Shown: positions 1-9,655 of the stretch, one piece after another
Layout of the letters: the number at the start of each line of letters is the position of its first letter
How positions within the stretch are numbered: the first letter of the stretch is position 1
Assembly: GCA_002077045.2 (NCBI GenBank)
Contig: KZ111171.1
Location: 159,816-223,815 of the forward strand
Direction: 5' to 3'
From: Rachicladosporium sp. CCFEE 5018
Taxonomy: Eukaryota; Ascomycota; Dothideomycetes; Cladosporiales; Cladosporiaceae
DNA: 64,000 bases
Notes under the pieces: model-generated
Told to the model about the DNA's origin: nothing
Database searches by the model: none
Seen by the model: only the letters and a program-made list of their open reading frames with translations
Program-made: the position numbers and the translations under genes

Positions 1-82
1 GAGTATCGTCTTCATATCTCCTTGCCTGCTCTCCCGCTCCTTATAGTGCAAGTCATTTTGGGCTCAAGTCTTTCAGCTCAAG

Positions 83-876
83 CTAGATCGCCCACGGCAC
101 ATCAGCATAGTTGACGTCCCTGTACGGATACCCTCCAAGCCGCATCCCGATCTCGACCAAGCTGCCCTCGCCACCACCCCAAGTCTCAAGCGCGAACGCC
201 TTGGTCATATCAGTGCCGTTTAGCAACGCGCCGCTAGTCCAGATCTTGCCATCGTGCGCATAGCGCTTGGTCACCCAGTCGACCTCCGGATTCATCTGGC
301 GCATCATCTCGACCATCGGGCGTGGAGCCGTAGCCGTCTTGCCTTTCAAGATACCAGCCTGCAGTGCAGCCAAGCAGCCGCCGCAGATGAACAACAAGGC
401 ATGGCTCTCGACGTTGCACTTCTGGATGAATTTGATTTCGCGCTCGCTCAGCTTGTAGTCCATTTCATGGGCACCCATGAGGAGGACGTCCAGTGTTGGG
501 CAGTTGTCGATGGTGTGCTGGTGAGCGTCAGTATACACACCCGCGCAGGTGAGTAACGAAGGCCGCACCGTTGGCTTGATAATTGTTCCCGCGGTCAGCT
601 TCGCTTCTTGCCCATGCTCGGTCACCCAATGGAAGTCCACGTCAATCGCCTGCTCCTTGATGCTCGACGGCAGCAAGAAATCCGGGATATTCTTCGTGAA
701 CTCCTTCGACATGCCGGAGAAGATGTCGAGTGGTGCGACGTCGAGAATCTCCGTCACCCTAGGTATGCGTCAGTACTGAAATGGATCGTGGACCAATGTT
801 CGACCTACGAATTGGTAAGCAGGACACCGACCCGCAGTGGGCGGTCGAGCTTGGTAATGTCAACCGTGCTGGCCAT
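83..876 (-). CDS. DJ-1/PfpI family protein (ThiJ/PfpI-like)
   Basis: Two exons, 876-809 and 758-83, joined across a 50-bp intron (GTAGGT donor, CTAG acceptor); the junction restores the frame and gives 247 aa. Starting at 757 would need a GTG codon and lose the first beta strand (RVGVLL), so ATG 876 is chosen. The DJ-1/PfpI nucleophile elbow is visible as FICGGCLAAL, with the candidate Cys near residue 148, followed by LKGKTAT as in this family. Members act as glyoxalases, isocyanide hydratases, proteases or redox chaperones; the sequence does not decide which. The fungal members of this type are usually cytosolic single-domain proteins of this size, and no signal peptide or membrane segment is seen. 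It is followed upstream by the GST-like gene on the same strand. Family assignment is strong, substrate unknown. Confidence 0.88.
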
Positions 877-1389
877 GGTGTGCGGGAAGATCTTCGAACT
901 AAGGTCGGGTGTCATGACAGGCTGATTAGTATTGAGAAGACTGGCTTGAGACTCGATATGTGACCATGCCCACGGAGCGATCTTTAATAGTTCTAGGAGT
1001 CCGCAAAACATGCTCACGCCAATGCTTACCAGGCAACAGGATAAGACTACCGGCGCTCGTTTTGGGCGGCTCCACTGCTGAACCATGGCAACGAAGCCCC
1101 ATTGAGTGTGAGGAGTGTTCTGGTCCATACGAGGATGCGCAGAATCTGGTCACGTGTCACGGCGCGGGATTTCAAAATTCCTCCGGGGTCACGGAGCGAT
1201 GCCAACTCTACGCGGGCAATCACATACGCATCCATCGACGGCTCCGCGATATGACCTGGTAGTGTCACAAGGTCCACTGCTGCCGAGATACTACGGCATT
1301 GCGAAAGAATACACGACATTAGTAGCCCCGCAGCGGTATTGACACGAGCTCACGGTGAGCGTCACCCTCGATTGAACGATTCGTTGCCA
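877..1389. other. Intergenic stretch upstream of the DJ-1 gene
   Basis: Contains the presumed promoter of the DJ-1-like gene and the 3' flank of the GST-like gene. Open frames here have no recognisable content. Confidence 0.5.
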
Positions 1390-2186
1390 TTATACATCGT
1401 CCCTCGCTATCCACTGCTGGCTAGCCTCCAATAGTAGCTTGAGTGGTTGCGGATCGGCCTTTACCATCTCCTCCAGCACCCCAAGCCGCACCCAGAATTT
1501 CATCCACCCAACAATCATCACATCTGCATAGCTCACACTCCCGCCCAACACGAATGGTCCTTCTCCATTCTCTCTCAGCACCTTACCAAGCTCACGTATG
1601 TGACGCTGCACAGCGTCAAGCATATGCTCACGCTCACGAGCTTGCATGTAAGCCTCACAGCTCTGTTCAAGCGTCTTCTTTCGATCCTCCAAGAAGTATG
1701 GCTTCGACGCATCGTTCAGGATGAGATCGGGAACGCCGTGTATGATTATCGCGTCCGTAGCTGCGTAGATACTAGAGAAGAGCTCGGAAACCCGAGGCAA
1801 GTAGGGTGAGTCCAGGTGTAGTTCGGGCGTTGGGTGCATTGCCACCAGTCTCTCTACGATTGCGGACGATCCCATGATCATCTTACCGTCGGATAGTCGG
1901 ATTGCGGGTAGGGTGTAGGGCCATGGCGAAGCTGTTTTATCGTTTGGTGCGACGCTTGCTGCTTGGAGCAGAGGCGCGATGTCAGGGTATTCGACCCATA
2001 CTGTTTCGTATTGGACCATCTTGAAGTTTAGAACGGCGCGGACTGGACGATATTAGTCTTCGTATAAAGTCATTGATCACATCACTCGGGCTGCAAGACG
2101 TTACCTCGCCATGTGTTTGGCGACCAAGCTCGATTTGGTGATCGAGATGGTATGTCGTAGAATCTGATGATGTCCGCTTTGTCCAT
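1390..2186 (-). CDS. Glutathione S-transferase-like protein (LigE/beta-etherase type)
   Basis: Two exons, 2186-2105 and 2042-1390, separated by a 62-bp intron; the spliced product is 244 aa. The N-terminus has the thioredoxin-fold signature of the LigE/ustS-like GST group: a start with FYDIPS, then a SPNTWR segment and LNFK just after the splice, leading into VWVEYPDI. A substrate-proximal LPAIR plus GSSAIVERL matches the GSH gamma-glutamyl-binding region, and the C-terminal half is an all-helical GST domain. Fungal members of this group catalyse or assist glutathione-dependent detoxification or ether cleavage, and some sit in secondary-metabolite clusters; no such cluster is visible here. 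Cytosolic, with no targeting signal. Start choice rests on the first exon restoring the conserved N-terminal motif. Confidence 0.88.
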
Positions 2187-2885
2187 GTCAATTAATCACT
2201 TTGGGTAGATACCGCTTTGTGTAACAGATATTGATTCGCTACACAAGGATCGCCAGACGACGATCCGTCGAATTGTTGCGTTGTTCATCCGAGGCTTACA
2301 GTCGGTGCAATTCACGGCTTCCGTGCGCCGTGGAGGAAGCATTGAGATGCTGGGAATAAGCTTCGCGTAGTGCATTGGCTTGTGAATCACTATGGAGCTC
2401 TCAAGGCAGGGCTTCAAGCAGTGAGAGAGCAAATCCGCGATCAAGCGAAAGCTTGGACGATCATGTATGATGCTACAGCTCCCTCTACAGGTGTCAGAGG
2501 CCGTCTTCACCAACGAGCTACCTCAACTCCGCTGGTACACAAAGATTTGACTTGGAATTGGCAACACTATGGTAGCTGCACTCGTCTGTAATTCATGTAG
2601 ACAGAGCGATGCTCGACACGTTCCGGTAGCTTGGAAAGATCTTTGATACCAAGGCGACTCGATGATTGGAACAGATATGATACTCTCTTATGTCGCGCCA
2701 GGTCGTGCATTCGGTCTCTCCGTCTCGTGGCTTACCAGCGCGTCGTCTACGTCTCGTCGTTATCGCGCTCAGGCATGACTGGGTCGATGATACACTTCCA
2801 CAACGCGACGGGTCGTACATTCGTCACTATCGTCTCGTGGTATACCAGCGCATCGCTCACGTCTCATCGCGATGGCGCCAATACA
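2187..2885. other. Intergenic stretch with a 110-bp tandem duplication
   Basis: No convincing gene. The right part holds the tandem repeat described separately (2692-2911); 2187-2691 shows nothing further. Confidence 0.5.
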
Positions 2886-2911
2886 TCACTGGGTCGAAGA
2901 AAATTCAATGC
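2692..2911. repeat. Two diverged tandem copies, period 110 bp
   Basis: Matching landmarks recur at exactly 110 bp: ggtcgtgcat/ggtcgtacat at 2701 and 2811, cgtctcgtgg at 2721 and 2831, and gggtcgatga/gggtcgaaga at 2781 and 2891. The second copy runs over the stop codon of the 262-aa ORF, so the duplicated unit includes that gene's last codons and 3' flank. Origin is probably replication slippage or unequal exchange. Confidence 0.75.
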
Positions 2912-3674
2912 CTCCTGTAACGAAGGCGACAAGCGGCCTGTCATCATCTGCTGCGGCCGCAGCCTGCGCGTTCAGCTTCTTCAGGATGGCTATCATGGTC
3001 TTGTCGATCGCAGCCAGCTTGCCAGTCACCGCGCTATTCGCACTGCCCAAGAAGGCCTGTTCACTTGATCGGGCAGTCTGTGCGTAGTGAAAGGCAGAAA
3101 ACCTGTCAATGTCGGCATCTGCAGCCGTGAAGATCTGCTCGGGCTCCTCTTGGCGCTTGTTGTGCACTAGGAGCCAATTGCGCAGCAAGCCCTCGTACAC
3201 AGCGTCGGATTTGTCTTTGGGCGTTGTGCCCAAATCGTTGTATTTCGCCTGGCCGCTAGACCTGGACGACATGATCAGCAGCAGAGTGGGCATGGTTGTG
3301 ATGTCGTCGTTGACATCGAGCGGCGCTTCATAGTACGGCATAGCGCGTGATCCAAAGAATCTCGCGGAGTGGATCGCATCCTCGCCACCCCTCACAAAGT
3401 TAGCATTGTTACGGTAGCGGGTCTTGGCTGGAGTCGCTGCTTGTCCGCTCGTAGTAGGCATCACATCGACACCTTCTCCAGTGACCAACGCCATTCTGCG
3501 TAGCACTGAGACAGACTTCCAAGATGCCCGCTGTGCTGAGATCAAGCTGAACATTTCACCGCCAAGCGGGCGCCAGACTATGCGCAGCCTGGACACCAAC
3601 TCGTACGGTGTGATGCCGCGAGCCTCAACGGCTTCCAGCACTGCTTTCGTTACTGCCTTGTACGTGATCCACAT
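2886..3674 (-). CDS. Hypothetical protein, possibly an N-terminally broken gene
   Basis: The open frame gives 262 aa from an ATG at 3674, beginning MWITYKAVTKAVLEAV and ending FVTGGIEFSSTQ. The product is mostly soluble and helical by composition, with an Ala-rich run (NAQAAAAADDD) near the C-terminus; no known domain was recognised. The same frame is open upstream from about 3957 to a single TGA at 3692-3694, and that upstream text (Ala/Pro-rich, then leucine-rich) looks protein-like but has no ATG. Either the annotated ATG is the true start, or the TGA is a nonsense mutation or lies in an unrecognised intron. The stop codon lies inside the second copy of the 110-bp tandem repeat. Confidence 0.55.
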   Translation of the reverse strand: MWITYKAVTKAVLEAVEARGITPYELVSRLRIVWRPLGGEMFSLISAQRASWKSVSVLRRMALVTGEGVDVMPTTSGQAATPAKTRYRNNANFVRGGEDAIHSARFFGSRAMPYYEAPLDVNDDITTMPTLLLIMSSRSSGQAKYNDLGTTPKDKSDAVYEGLLRNWLLVHNKRQEEPEQIFTAADADIDRFSAFHYAQTARSSEQAFLGSANSAVTGKLAAIDKTMIAILKKLNAQAAAAADDDRPLVAFVTGGIEFSSTQ

Positions 3675-4416
3675 GTATCTTGCAGACTGGTCAGCGTCTC
3701 AGATCAAGTCTTGTGGAAGCAAGCGATGCAAGATCAAGACCAAGTCTGTGCACTCCAGCAAAGATAGAAGGGTATCAAGAGCAGTGGAGGCGGGTGTAGC
3801 ACCGGTATGCTTCGCAGGTATAGCGGGCTGCTTTTTCCGTGCGCGCCTGGAGGGTGGAGATTGGTGCGGCGAATTAGCGCCGTCATTAGACTCATTCTCT
3901 GCACGCGCGGTGTCCTCGTTATTCGCTTCGATATGCGTAGTATATACCGAATCCTAAATCTAAATTAGCACATTTGAGACGTAAAGAGGTGCAGTGGCGT
4001 CTCGTCGTATGCCACGCTCAGAAGTGCATGTAGCAGCGTTATCTAGTAGCTGATTGTGAACGAAGACAATGGGATGTAGCAGCTGTGAAGCAGTTCTCCT
4101 CTTGTTCTGACTTCTGGAACATGCTGCCTATTTCGATATTATGCCCATCGCCAGACAGATGCGCTTCTGCGAGATGCGATTCATGGTCCTCGAACTTAGG
4201 GCTGTGCACTCACCTGCTCATCTGACCATCATATTCACCATCGTGATATATCACTCGTCAGATGCTGCCGGCTGGACAGATCGCGCGTGACTCTATGCAC
4301 AGACTAACTAACATGGTCTTCTGTTAGGTCCGCTTCACTTGGTTTTTGCTCATTCGTGGACAACTGAGCCAAGCTGCTGCTCATTCCAGTAATCCCTTAC
4401 TGACCAGCATCCTCGA
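3675..4416. other. Intergenic stretch, with an open frame up to 3957
   Basis: 3675-3957 continues the frame of the preceding ORF past one TGA (minus strand). 3958-4416 shows no gene. Confidence 0.4.
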
Positions 4417-6607
4417 TCAGTAGTGGTGACTCCCTTTGTCACCTGCCAGCAGCTCACTCCAAAGCCTACCACTGGCTGCTAGCTGAGTACTTGGTGTCGC
4501 AGGGCACATCAGCTGAACGCCGGACCAGTCCGCCTGATCATCGATGGCCATCGCCTTCGACATCCATACGCCTGTTGCGGGACATCCTCTTCGCGTGGCA
4601 GACATCGGCCTCGTATTGGCGGCGGTAGCTGTGCGGATACCTGCGAGATTATTACTGAGGTCGAGATGCGCTCGCTCGATCTCAGCCATAACGCTGCACG
4701 ACTCGCGTGCATCAACATAGGATGCCCGAGCGCTCTCGAGAATCAACGGGAGGACATGGTACAGCGTCTCGGATATCCCGAAAGGTACTCCATCATTTGT
4801 CTTTGCCTGCTCCAACTGAGTAGCCGATCGCTGAAGGTAGATCTCAAGATCAAGCGTGTTCCGCGAAAGCTGAACATCCCAACCAGCGATCTCCCTCGGT
4901 CCCACTGAGAGCTTGTAAAGCACGAAGAAAGCGAGAATCAGCCGCCCTATCTCTTCGCAAGGCATTTTATTGTAGCAAGCGACATCGACAGCAAGAAACC
5001 AGTCTAGGTAGCACTTGATCTGATCGACACAACCTACCAAGTTAGCTAGAAGCGCGCTAGAACCGCTCACCCCAAGGACAACGACCGGGCAGCTCCGAGC
5101 AAGGCTGAAGTGGAACAAGAGACCCATTTCATAGATCCAGATCTTCGCGGCGTGATACTTGCCAGCGAAATTGCCTGTGTCTCTATGAGTATGCTCCCTA
5201 CAGAGAATGGGAGGATCGCACCTTTGAGCCAGGTTGGTTCTGCAATACGTGATTTCCAAGCATCGAGCTCCGTAACAAATCGCTTCGCATGGACGTGAAG
5301 TCTGGTGATGCCCTCCCTCGCCTCGTCAAGTGCGTAGATTTTGCGGACGAGTTCGAGTAGAGACTCGTACTGAAGCAAAGGCAGTAGCATGATGTCCGTC
5401 TCATTTTGTGGCTCTCTCGCTAATGTGAGTGCTTGATCGAGCATGTATTGGCTGATCAGAAGCGTGTTTGGCTTGCACATCGAGCCTGACATACTGCTCC
5501 CATAGTCAGCATCAAGCATTGACGATACGCCATCATAGACTCACAGAGCAGATAGATAGGCGCATCCAAGAGAAGCACGCACTGCTTCTGTCGATGTCTC
5601 GTGCACAGTGCCGTCGTGGAGTCGCTGCCCGTTGCTGATGTCCACGCGCTTACCGCGTAGTCTACGAGGCTCATCGTCCAGGCCTAGATCCACAGCTAGG
5701 CTGATGGCAATCTGCAGCAACTTATAGCCTTGCTGGCTTCGCGGCACGATGTGATAGTGAGACCTGTGATGAATTAAGCCTTGTTGCTGACAGCCAGTCG
5801 ACCTCACTAACCAAGCCAGATAAACGAGTAGGCCCTGGAGTAAGTCGAGACTTGTCTCGCCATCGACAACAACTTGATGAGCGACAGCCTTCTGCAGGCT
5901 TTTGGCTAGCTGCTGCTGATCATGCGGATGATCCACTGCGGCCGTGGCAAGTGCTGCCAACAGGAGTAAGCTGTGCGTCTCCTGCATCGAATCTACAGTC
6001 CATGTGGATCCGATGATAACGAAGGGAAAGTGATGCTGCATGGTTCTGAAACGACCGAGAAGGTGATTGGCAAACTCTACGTCGAGGCCGTGGGTTCCAA
6101 GAGTCTGCGATGAGACGCCATTGGTGTCAGAGGGTCTGGATCGCTGCTCCACACTGGGCAATAGGCATCCACCATTACCGCCGTCTGATAGTACCGGATC
6201 ATGAGGGATCTCTGAGGCGCTTGAGGCGGACGCGGCCAGCGTTGGTAGGTCATGCGCATTTCGCATGTGCGACGTGGTTCTGCTCCGCACGAGCTGGTCC
6301 AGAACGGAATCTATTCGAGATTGTATATCGTGCAGACGGCTTCGACAAGATCAGCATGACCTAGAGTCATCGAGATGCAATGGAGCTGACTCACGGTCGC
6401 TTCACAGGTGGCGACTCCTCGGATCGATCACGCCTTCGCTTACTGACTGACACGCACTCATGCCCTGACTTCAGGCATCTGGTAAGTTGAGATCAGCCGT
6501 CAGATGCTCATCGTGGTGTTCAGATCGCTTGCATACTTCGTGCAGCTCGGATCGGTCGGGCAAGGCAAGCATTTGACCTTGAGATATCGGCATTGCTCGC
6601 AGGCCAT
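4417..6607 (-). CDS. Zn(II)2Cys6 transcription factor with fungal-specific TF domain
   Basis: Six exons with phase-consistent junctions (6607-6537, 6478-6395, 6339-5812, 5763-5545, 5493-5222, 5174-4417) encode 643 aa. The first two exons together build the zinc cluster: six cysteines in the order C-x2-C-x6-C-x8-C-x2-C-x6-C, starting MACEQC, followed by a basic linker KRRRDRSEE. The DNA-binding cluster is split by the first intron. The middle exons carry the fungal_trans middle homology region, with GSQQGYKLLQIAISLAVDLGLD-type text at the usual position (about residues 215-300) and the following GCAYL helix. This is a nuclear regulator binding CGG-type half sites; its targets are not evident. 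It is divergent from the molybdopterin synthase gene but co-regulation is not implied. An additional upstream Met is excluded because an in-frame TGA lies just before ATG 6607. Confidence 0.9.
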
Positions 6608-7049
6608 CACATCTGCAGACTCGTATACACCGTTGGAAAGACGCCCGAGCACGATTCATGGAACTCAATCCAGGACAGTGCGATACATGCCCCTTGAAAG
6701 AGCTCAGGCCGCAGCTTTCTAGCTGCTGACAAGCGAGCCTTTCTGTTAGAAAGCGGCGGACTGTGGACGTCCGATGCGAGGGTGCCCCGTTAGTTTCCGA
6801 GAGTGGACATCGAGGGCATGATGGCACTTCCTGGGAGTCGCTAGAGATCGCGTCTGATCCATATGCGCCAGATGCAGCGTGAATGACTTCGTCTCGAATG
6901 AGTCCTGATACCGCGGATGACTAAGCTCGACGACCCCCACCAAATCCCCACCAATACGTAGTCGTACCTTCCAATATTCGCTCTTTCTCTGTACCAAGTG
7001 GAAGCCCTATCGCGACGGAAGAGTGTAGACAAGCAGACCCATTGATGCC
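6608..7049. promoter_or_regulatory. Shared divergent promoter region
   Basis: 442 bp separate the start codons of the Zn2Cys6 regulator (minus) and the molybdopterin synthase gene (plus). No TATA box or obvious operator was recognised; open frames in it are not credible genes. Confidence 0.45.
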
Positions 7050-7739
7050 ATGGCCAGCTCCTACCCTACCACAGCCCAGTTCCCCGGCGTGCAAGCCCTG
7101 ACCGAACCCAATATTCACGTCGCCCTGACTTATGCCCCACTCTCATCACAGTCGACTCTCGACCTCGTGAAATCGCCTTCAGCAGGCGCCATAGTCTTGT
7201 TCGCAGGTAAGTCATTCTCACTACTTCATTGGCCATTCCAGGGTAGATCTGACAACCAACAGAAAGCTAAGTATCCTTCTCCATTTTACGTAGGCACGAC
7301 TCGGGCGACTTTCCTCGATCGACCCATCACCCATCTCGCTTACTCTGCTTACGTCCCACTTGCATTGCGCACTCTTCATTCTGTCGCTCGCGCGACCAAG
7401 ACTGCCCACAGCCTAATTGCAATCGCCATCACACATCGCCTGGGTGTAGTGCCGATTGGGGAGGAGTCGGTGCTGATTGCTGTCAGCTCGCCACATCGTA
7501 AGGCTGCTTGGCTGGCCGGAGAGGAGTGTCTGGAGAAGGTCAAGGAGAGGGTGGAAATCTGGAAAGAGGAGTGGTTTGAGGACGGAGGAGTCTGGAGGGC
7601 AAACAGAGATGGAGTCGCTGGTGTGAAAGTTGTGGACACGCAGGAGAAGACGAGTGAAGAGATGGCGGGAGAAAGAGCCGTGAACCAGGGCGCAGATCCG
7701 GATGAAGCTGGGACACAGAGTGATAGCACGAAGTCGTAA
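7050..7739 (+). CDS. cnxH: Molybdopterin synthase catalytic (large) subunit, MoaE/MOCS2B/CnxH
   Basis: Two exons, 7050-7206 and 7294-7739, give 200 aa. The splice joins GAIVLFAG directly to TTRATFLDRP, restoring the MoaE hallmark; the 87-bp intron (GTAAGT donor, ACGTAG acceptor) is a multiple of three and has no stop, so it could be misread as coding. Further family marks are RPITHLAYSAY, HRLGVVPIGEESV, and the Lys region EIWKEEWF near the end of the domain that corresponds to the active-site lysines of bacterial MoaE. The enzyme, with the small MoaD-like subunit carrying thiocarboxylate, inserts the dithiolene sulfurs into precursor Z to make molybdopterin, needed by nitrate reductase and xanthine dehydrogenase. 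Cytosolic. An acidic, low-complexity tail of about 45 residues follows the domain, as often in fungi. Confidence 0.92.
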   Translation: MASSYPTTAQFPGVQALTEPNIHVALTYAPLSSQSTLDLVKSPSAGAIVLFAGKSFSLLHWPFQGRSDNQQKAKYPSPFYVGTTRATFLDRPITHLAYSAYVPLALRTLHSVARATKTAHSLIAIAITHRLGVVPIGEESVLIAVSSPHRKAAWLAGEECLEKVKERVEIWKEEWFEDGGVWRANRDGVAGVKVVDTQEKTSEEMAGERAVNQGADPDEAGTQSDSTKS

Positions 7740-7783
7740 GCTTTCAATTTGAGGATCGGATAGAACGCAGGTCGGCCTGCCAA

Positions 7784-8647
7784 TCATTCCACAATCTTCA
7801 CCGATCCGTCGCGCCCCACGAGGTACCTCCACTGCCCTTCTCTCAGCCCCTCTACCGCTTGCTGTCTATCACTCTCACCATGCTCATCGTCATCCCACCT
7901 GCCTCCCTTCGTGATTCTCAGCACCCCACTCACGTCCCTCGCTGCTCCAGTGTCCAATTCTCTACAGCCCAAGACAAGCCGTGCGAGGTGTACCTGCTGC
8001 ATCGTGAAGCCAGCATGTGCTGTCTCCAGCGGTGTTGGTACGTGATCAGCATTCGAGGTAGCCGCACTCACATACGGAAGGTCCGAGGGAAGTGTGACGA
8101 TACTGCTGTGCACGTGCTTATCATCGCGCAGAACGAGTAGCATGCGATTGAGATCTGAAGCTGTGGTCTCTGACGCGAGGGAGAAGAGCATTGTGGGCGT
8201 ATCGAGGATCAGGAGAACTTTTCGATCGTGACTTGCCGAAACTATGGCTTGAGAGATCGTTCTCTGCGTGCCTGCGAGAATGGAGCTATGGGTCGAATTG
8301 AGAGCATCGGAGAGGCAATCGATGGAAGTGAAGTTCGAAGATGAACGAGAAACGTCTATGCCCTACCTTTTCTCAGCGACTTACCATAACTCGGCTGCCT
8401 GTGCCTGTCAACATACTGTCGCACGCTGTATCTCGCCTCTCCAGAAATTTGCGTCATGTAGCCAGCTGACAAGCACTACGCTGACGGGAATTGCATCTGA
8501 TTGTAATGCTGCGCCGATGAGTCTTGCAGTGAGCCAGTTGCAGGTACAGCTTAGTGTGCTGGTGAGGAGAGTGAGAGTGTCCGCAGGGGGAACAGCGAGG
8601 TACGGTAGAAGTAGCGCTGGCGTACGGTTTCGGTGAGATGTGCTCAT
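7784..8647 (-). CDS. ELP6: Elongator complex subunit Elp6
   Basis: Exons 8647-8417 and 8362-7784 (54-bp intron, GTATGT donor, GGTAG acceptor) encode 269 aa. The N-terminus (LLLPYLAVPP, then LLTSTLSCTCNWL) and the VVLVSWLHDANFW segment match fungal Elp6, which has a RecA-like fold lacking a functional P-loop. After the splice the frame continues as GIDVSR, and later PTPLETAHAGF and ELDTGAARDVSGVLRI fit the family. Elp4-Elp5-Elp6 form the hexameric ring of Elongator, which is required for the cm5U34 modification of tRNA wobble uridines; it acts in cytoplasm and nucleus. It is tail-to-tail with the molybdopterin synthase gene, with only 44 bp between stop codons, so 3' UTRs probably overlap. Confidence 0.85.
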
Positions 8648-9655
8648 GTTCGAGGAGTTGTCGTGAGGTTCGGTGCCGTGAAATTGTCGATTCACAGTGT
8701 TCTCGTCGAGCCTTGAAACCTGATGACGGGCGAAGCTCGGAGCGTGGGGTGAGGCGAGATAAGGCAGCGGGCCGGAGTGGGCGGATCATCCGATGCCGAG
8801 CGGGAGAAACGTGGCCACGGATGTGGGGTCGATGTCTGACATCTTGGAGTTGAGAGGGACCCCTTGGACGCAGATTACGTCCTGGTGGACGTTCAAGGTA
8901 TCGCGCCCGTAAACATAGCGTAGGTTCTACATAGGAAAGAACCGTCACTGGCGCTCGACAGGACGTGCAGCAGTTTCCGCCGCATCTAGTGCACACCTGC
9001 TCGTCAGAGTCCCGGCTAGTGACAATCGTGCTCATGCTTCTAGGCGTCCTTAGGCGTGCCGCAGCTGATGATCAAGAGGCGTGTACGTGAGGCAAAGGCA
9101 TCTCATCCTGGGTTGGCTGTGGGTGCGCTGGCTGACCGGCTACACGACGTCAAAAGCAGCTCCCCGTCACGCACTCGGCTGAATGCTCAGCATCTCCTAT
9201 CGTCAGCATCTACTGTATCACAACTTGTCCGACTGCTGGGGCGCATCGCCAAAATCGTAATCGCAGCGCTGTGAATGGCGCGGGTAATGATCCACGGAGC
9301 GTCGACCGTGCATCCGCGAGCATGTCATCTGTGCACGCAGCCCCTGCCGTGATCCGATGGCTTGGGCAGCTTCCAGATTGCGTGCTGTCGCCCACGTCCT
9401 CGGCCACTTTCCAAAGTGTAACGCCGTGCATTGCATGCTGGAGCGCTTGGTAACACTGTGTGAGGTCCTGCTTGTGCGACAGCATACTACCGTTCTCCTC
9501 CATTCACTACTGCCTGCTTCTCCTGACAATGACTTCCACACAATTTCGTGCTCTTCACCGTGAGGTGATTGTCGTTCCCGCCAGGTGAATCGCCAAGGAG
9601 ACTGCAGCAGTGGTCATGGTCCACTGCGCACAACCCGTGTGGCAGCAGCGGTGCC
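8648..9655. other. Divergent intergenic region between ELP6 and MED12
   Basis: Holds the promoters of both genes. On the minus strand an ATG at 9035 opens a Cys-rich frame (CTRCGGNCCTSC) that runs to 8454 into ELP6; the later part is Arg/Pro-rich and unconvincing, so it may be a short upstream exon or noise. No other feature seen. Confidence 0.4.

Noticed and set aside
8454..9035. Minus-strand 193-aa frame with a Cys-rich start
   Set aside because: It runs antisense-frame over ELP6 coding sequence and becomes Arg/Pro-rich; only the first 30 residues are interesting and may be chance.
9569..9655. Longer MED12 start at 9569
   Set aside because: The codon is TTG; ATG 9656 is the first credible start in this frame.
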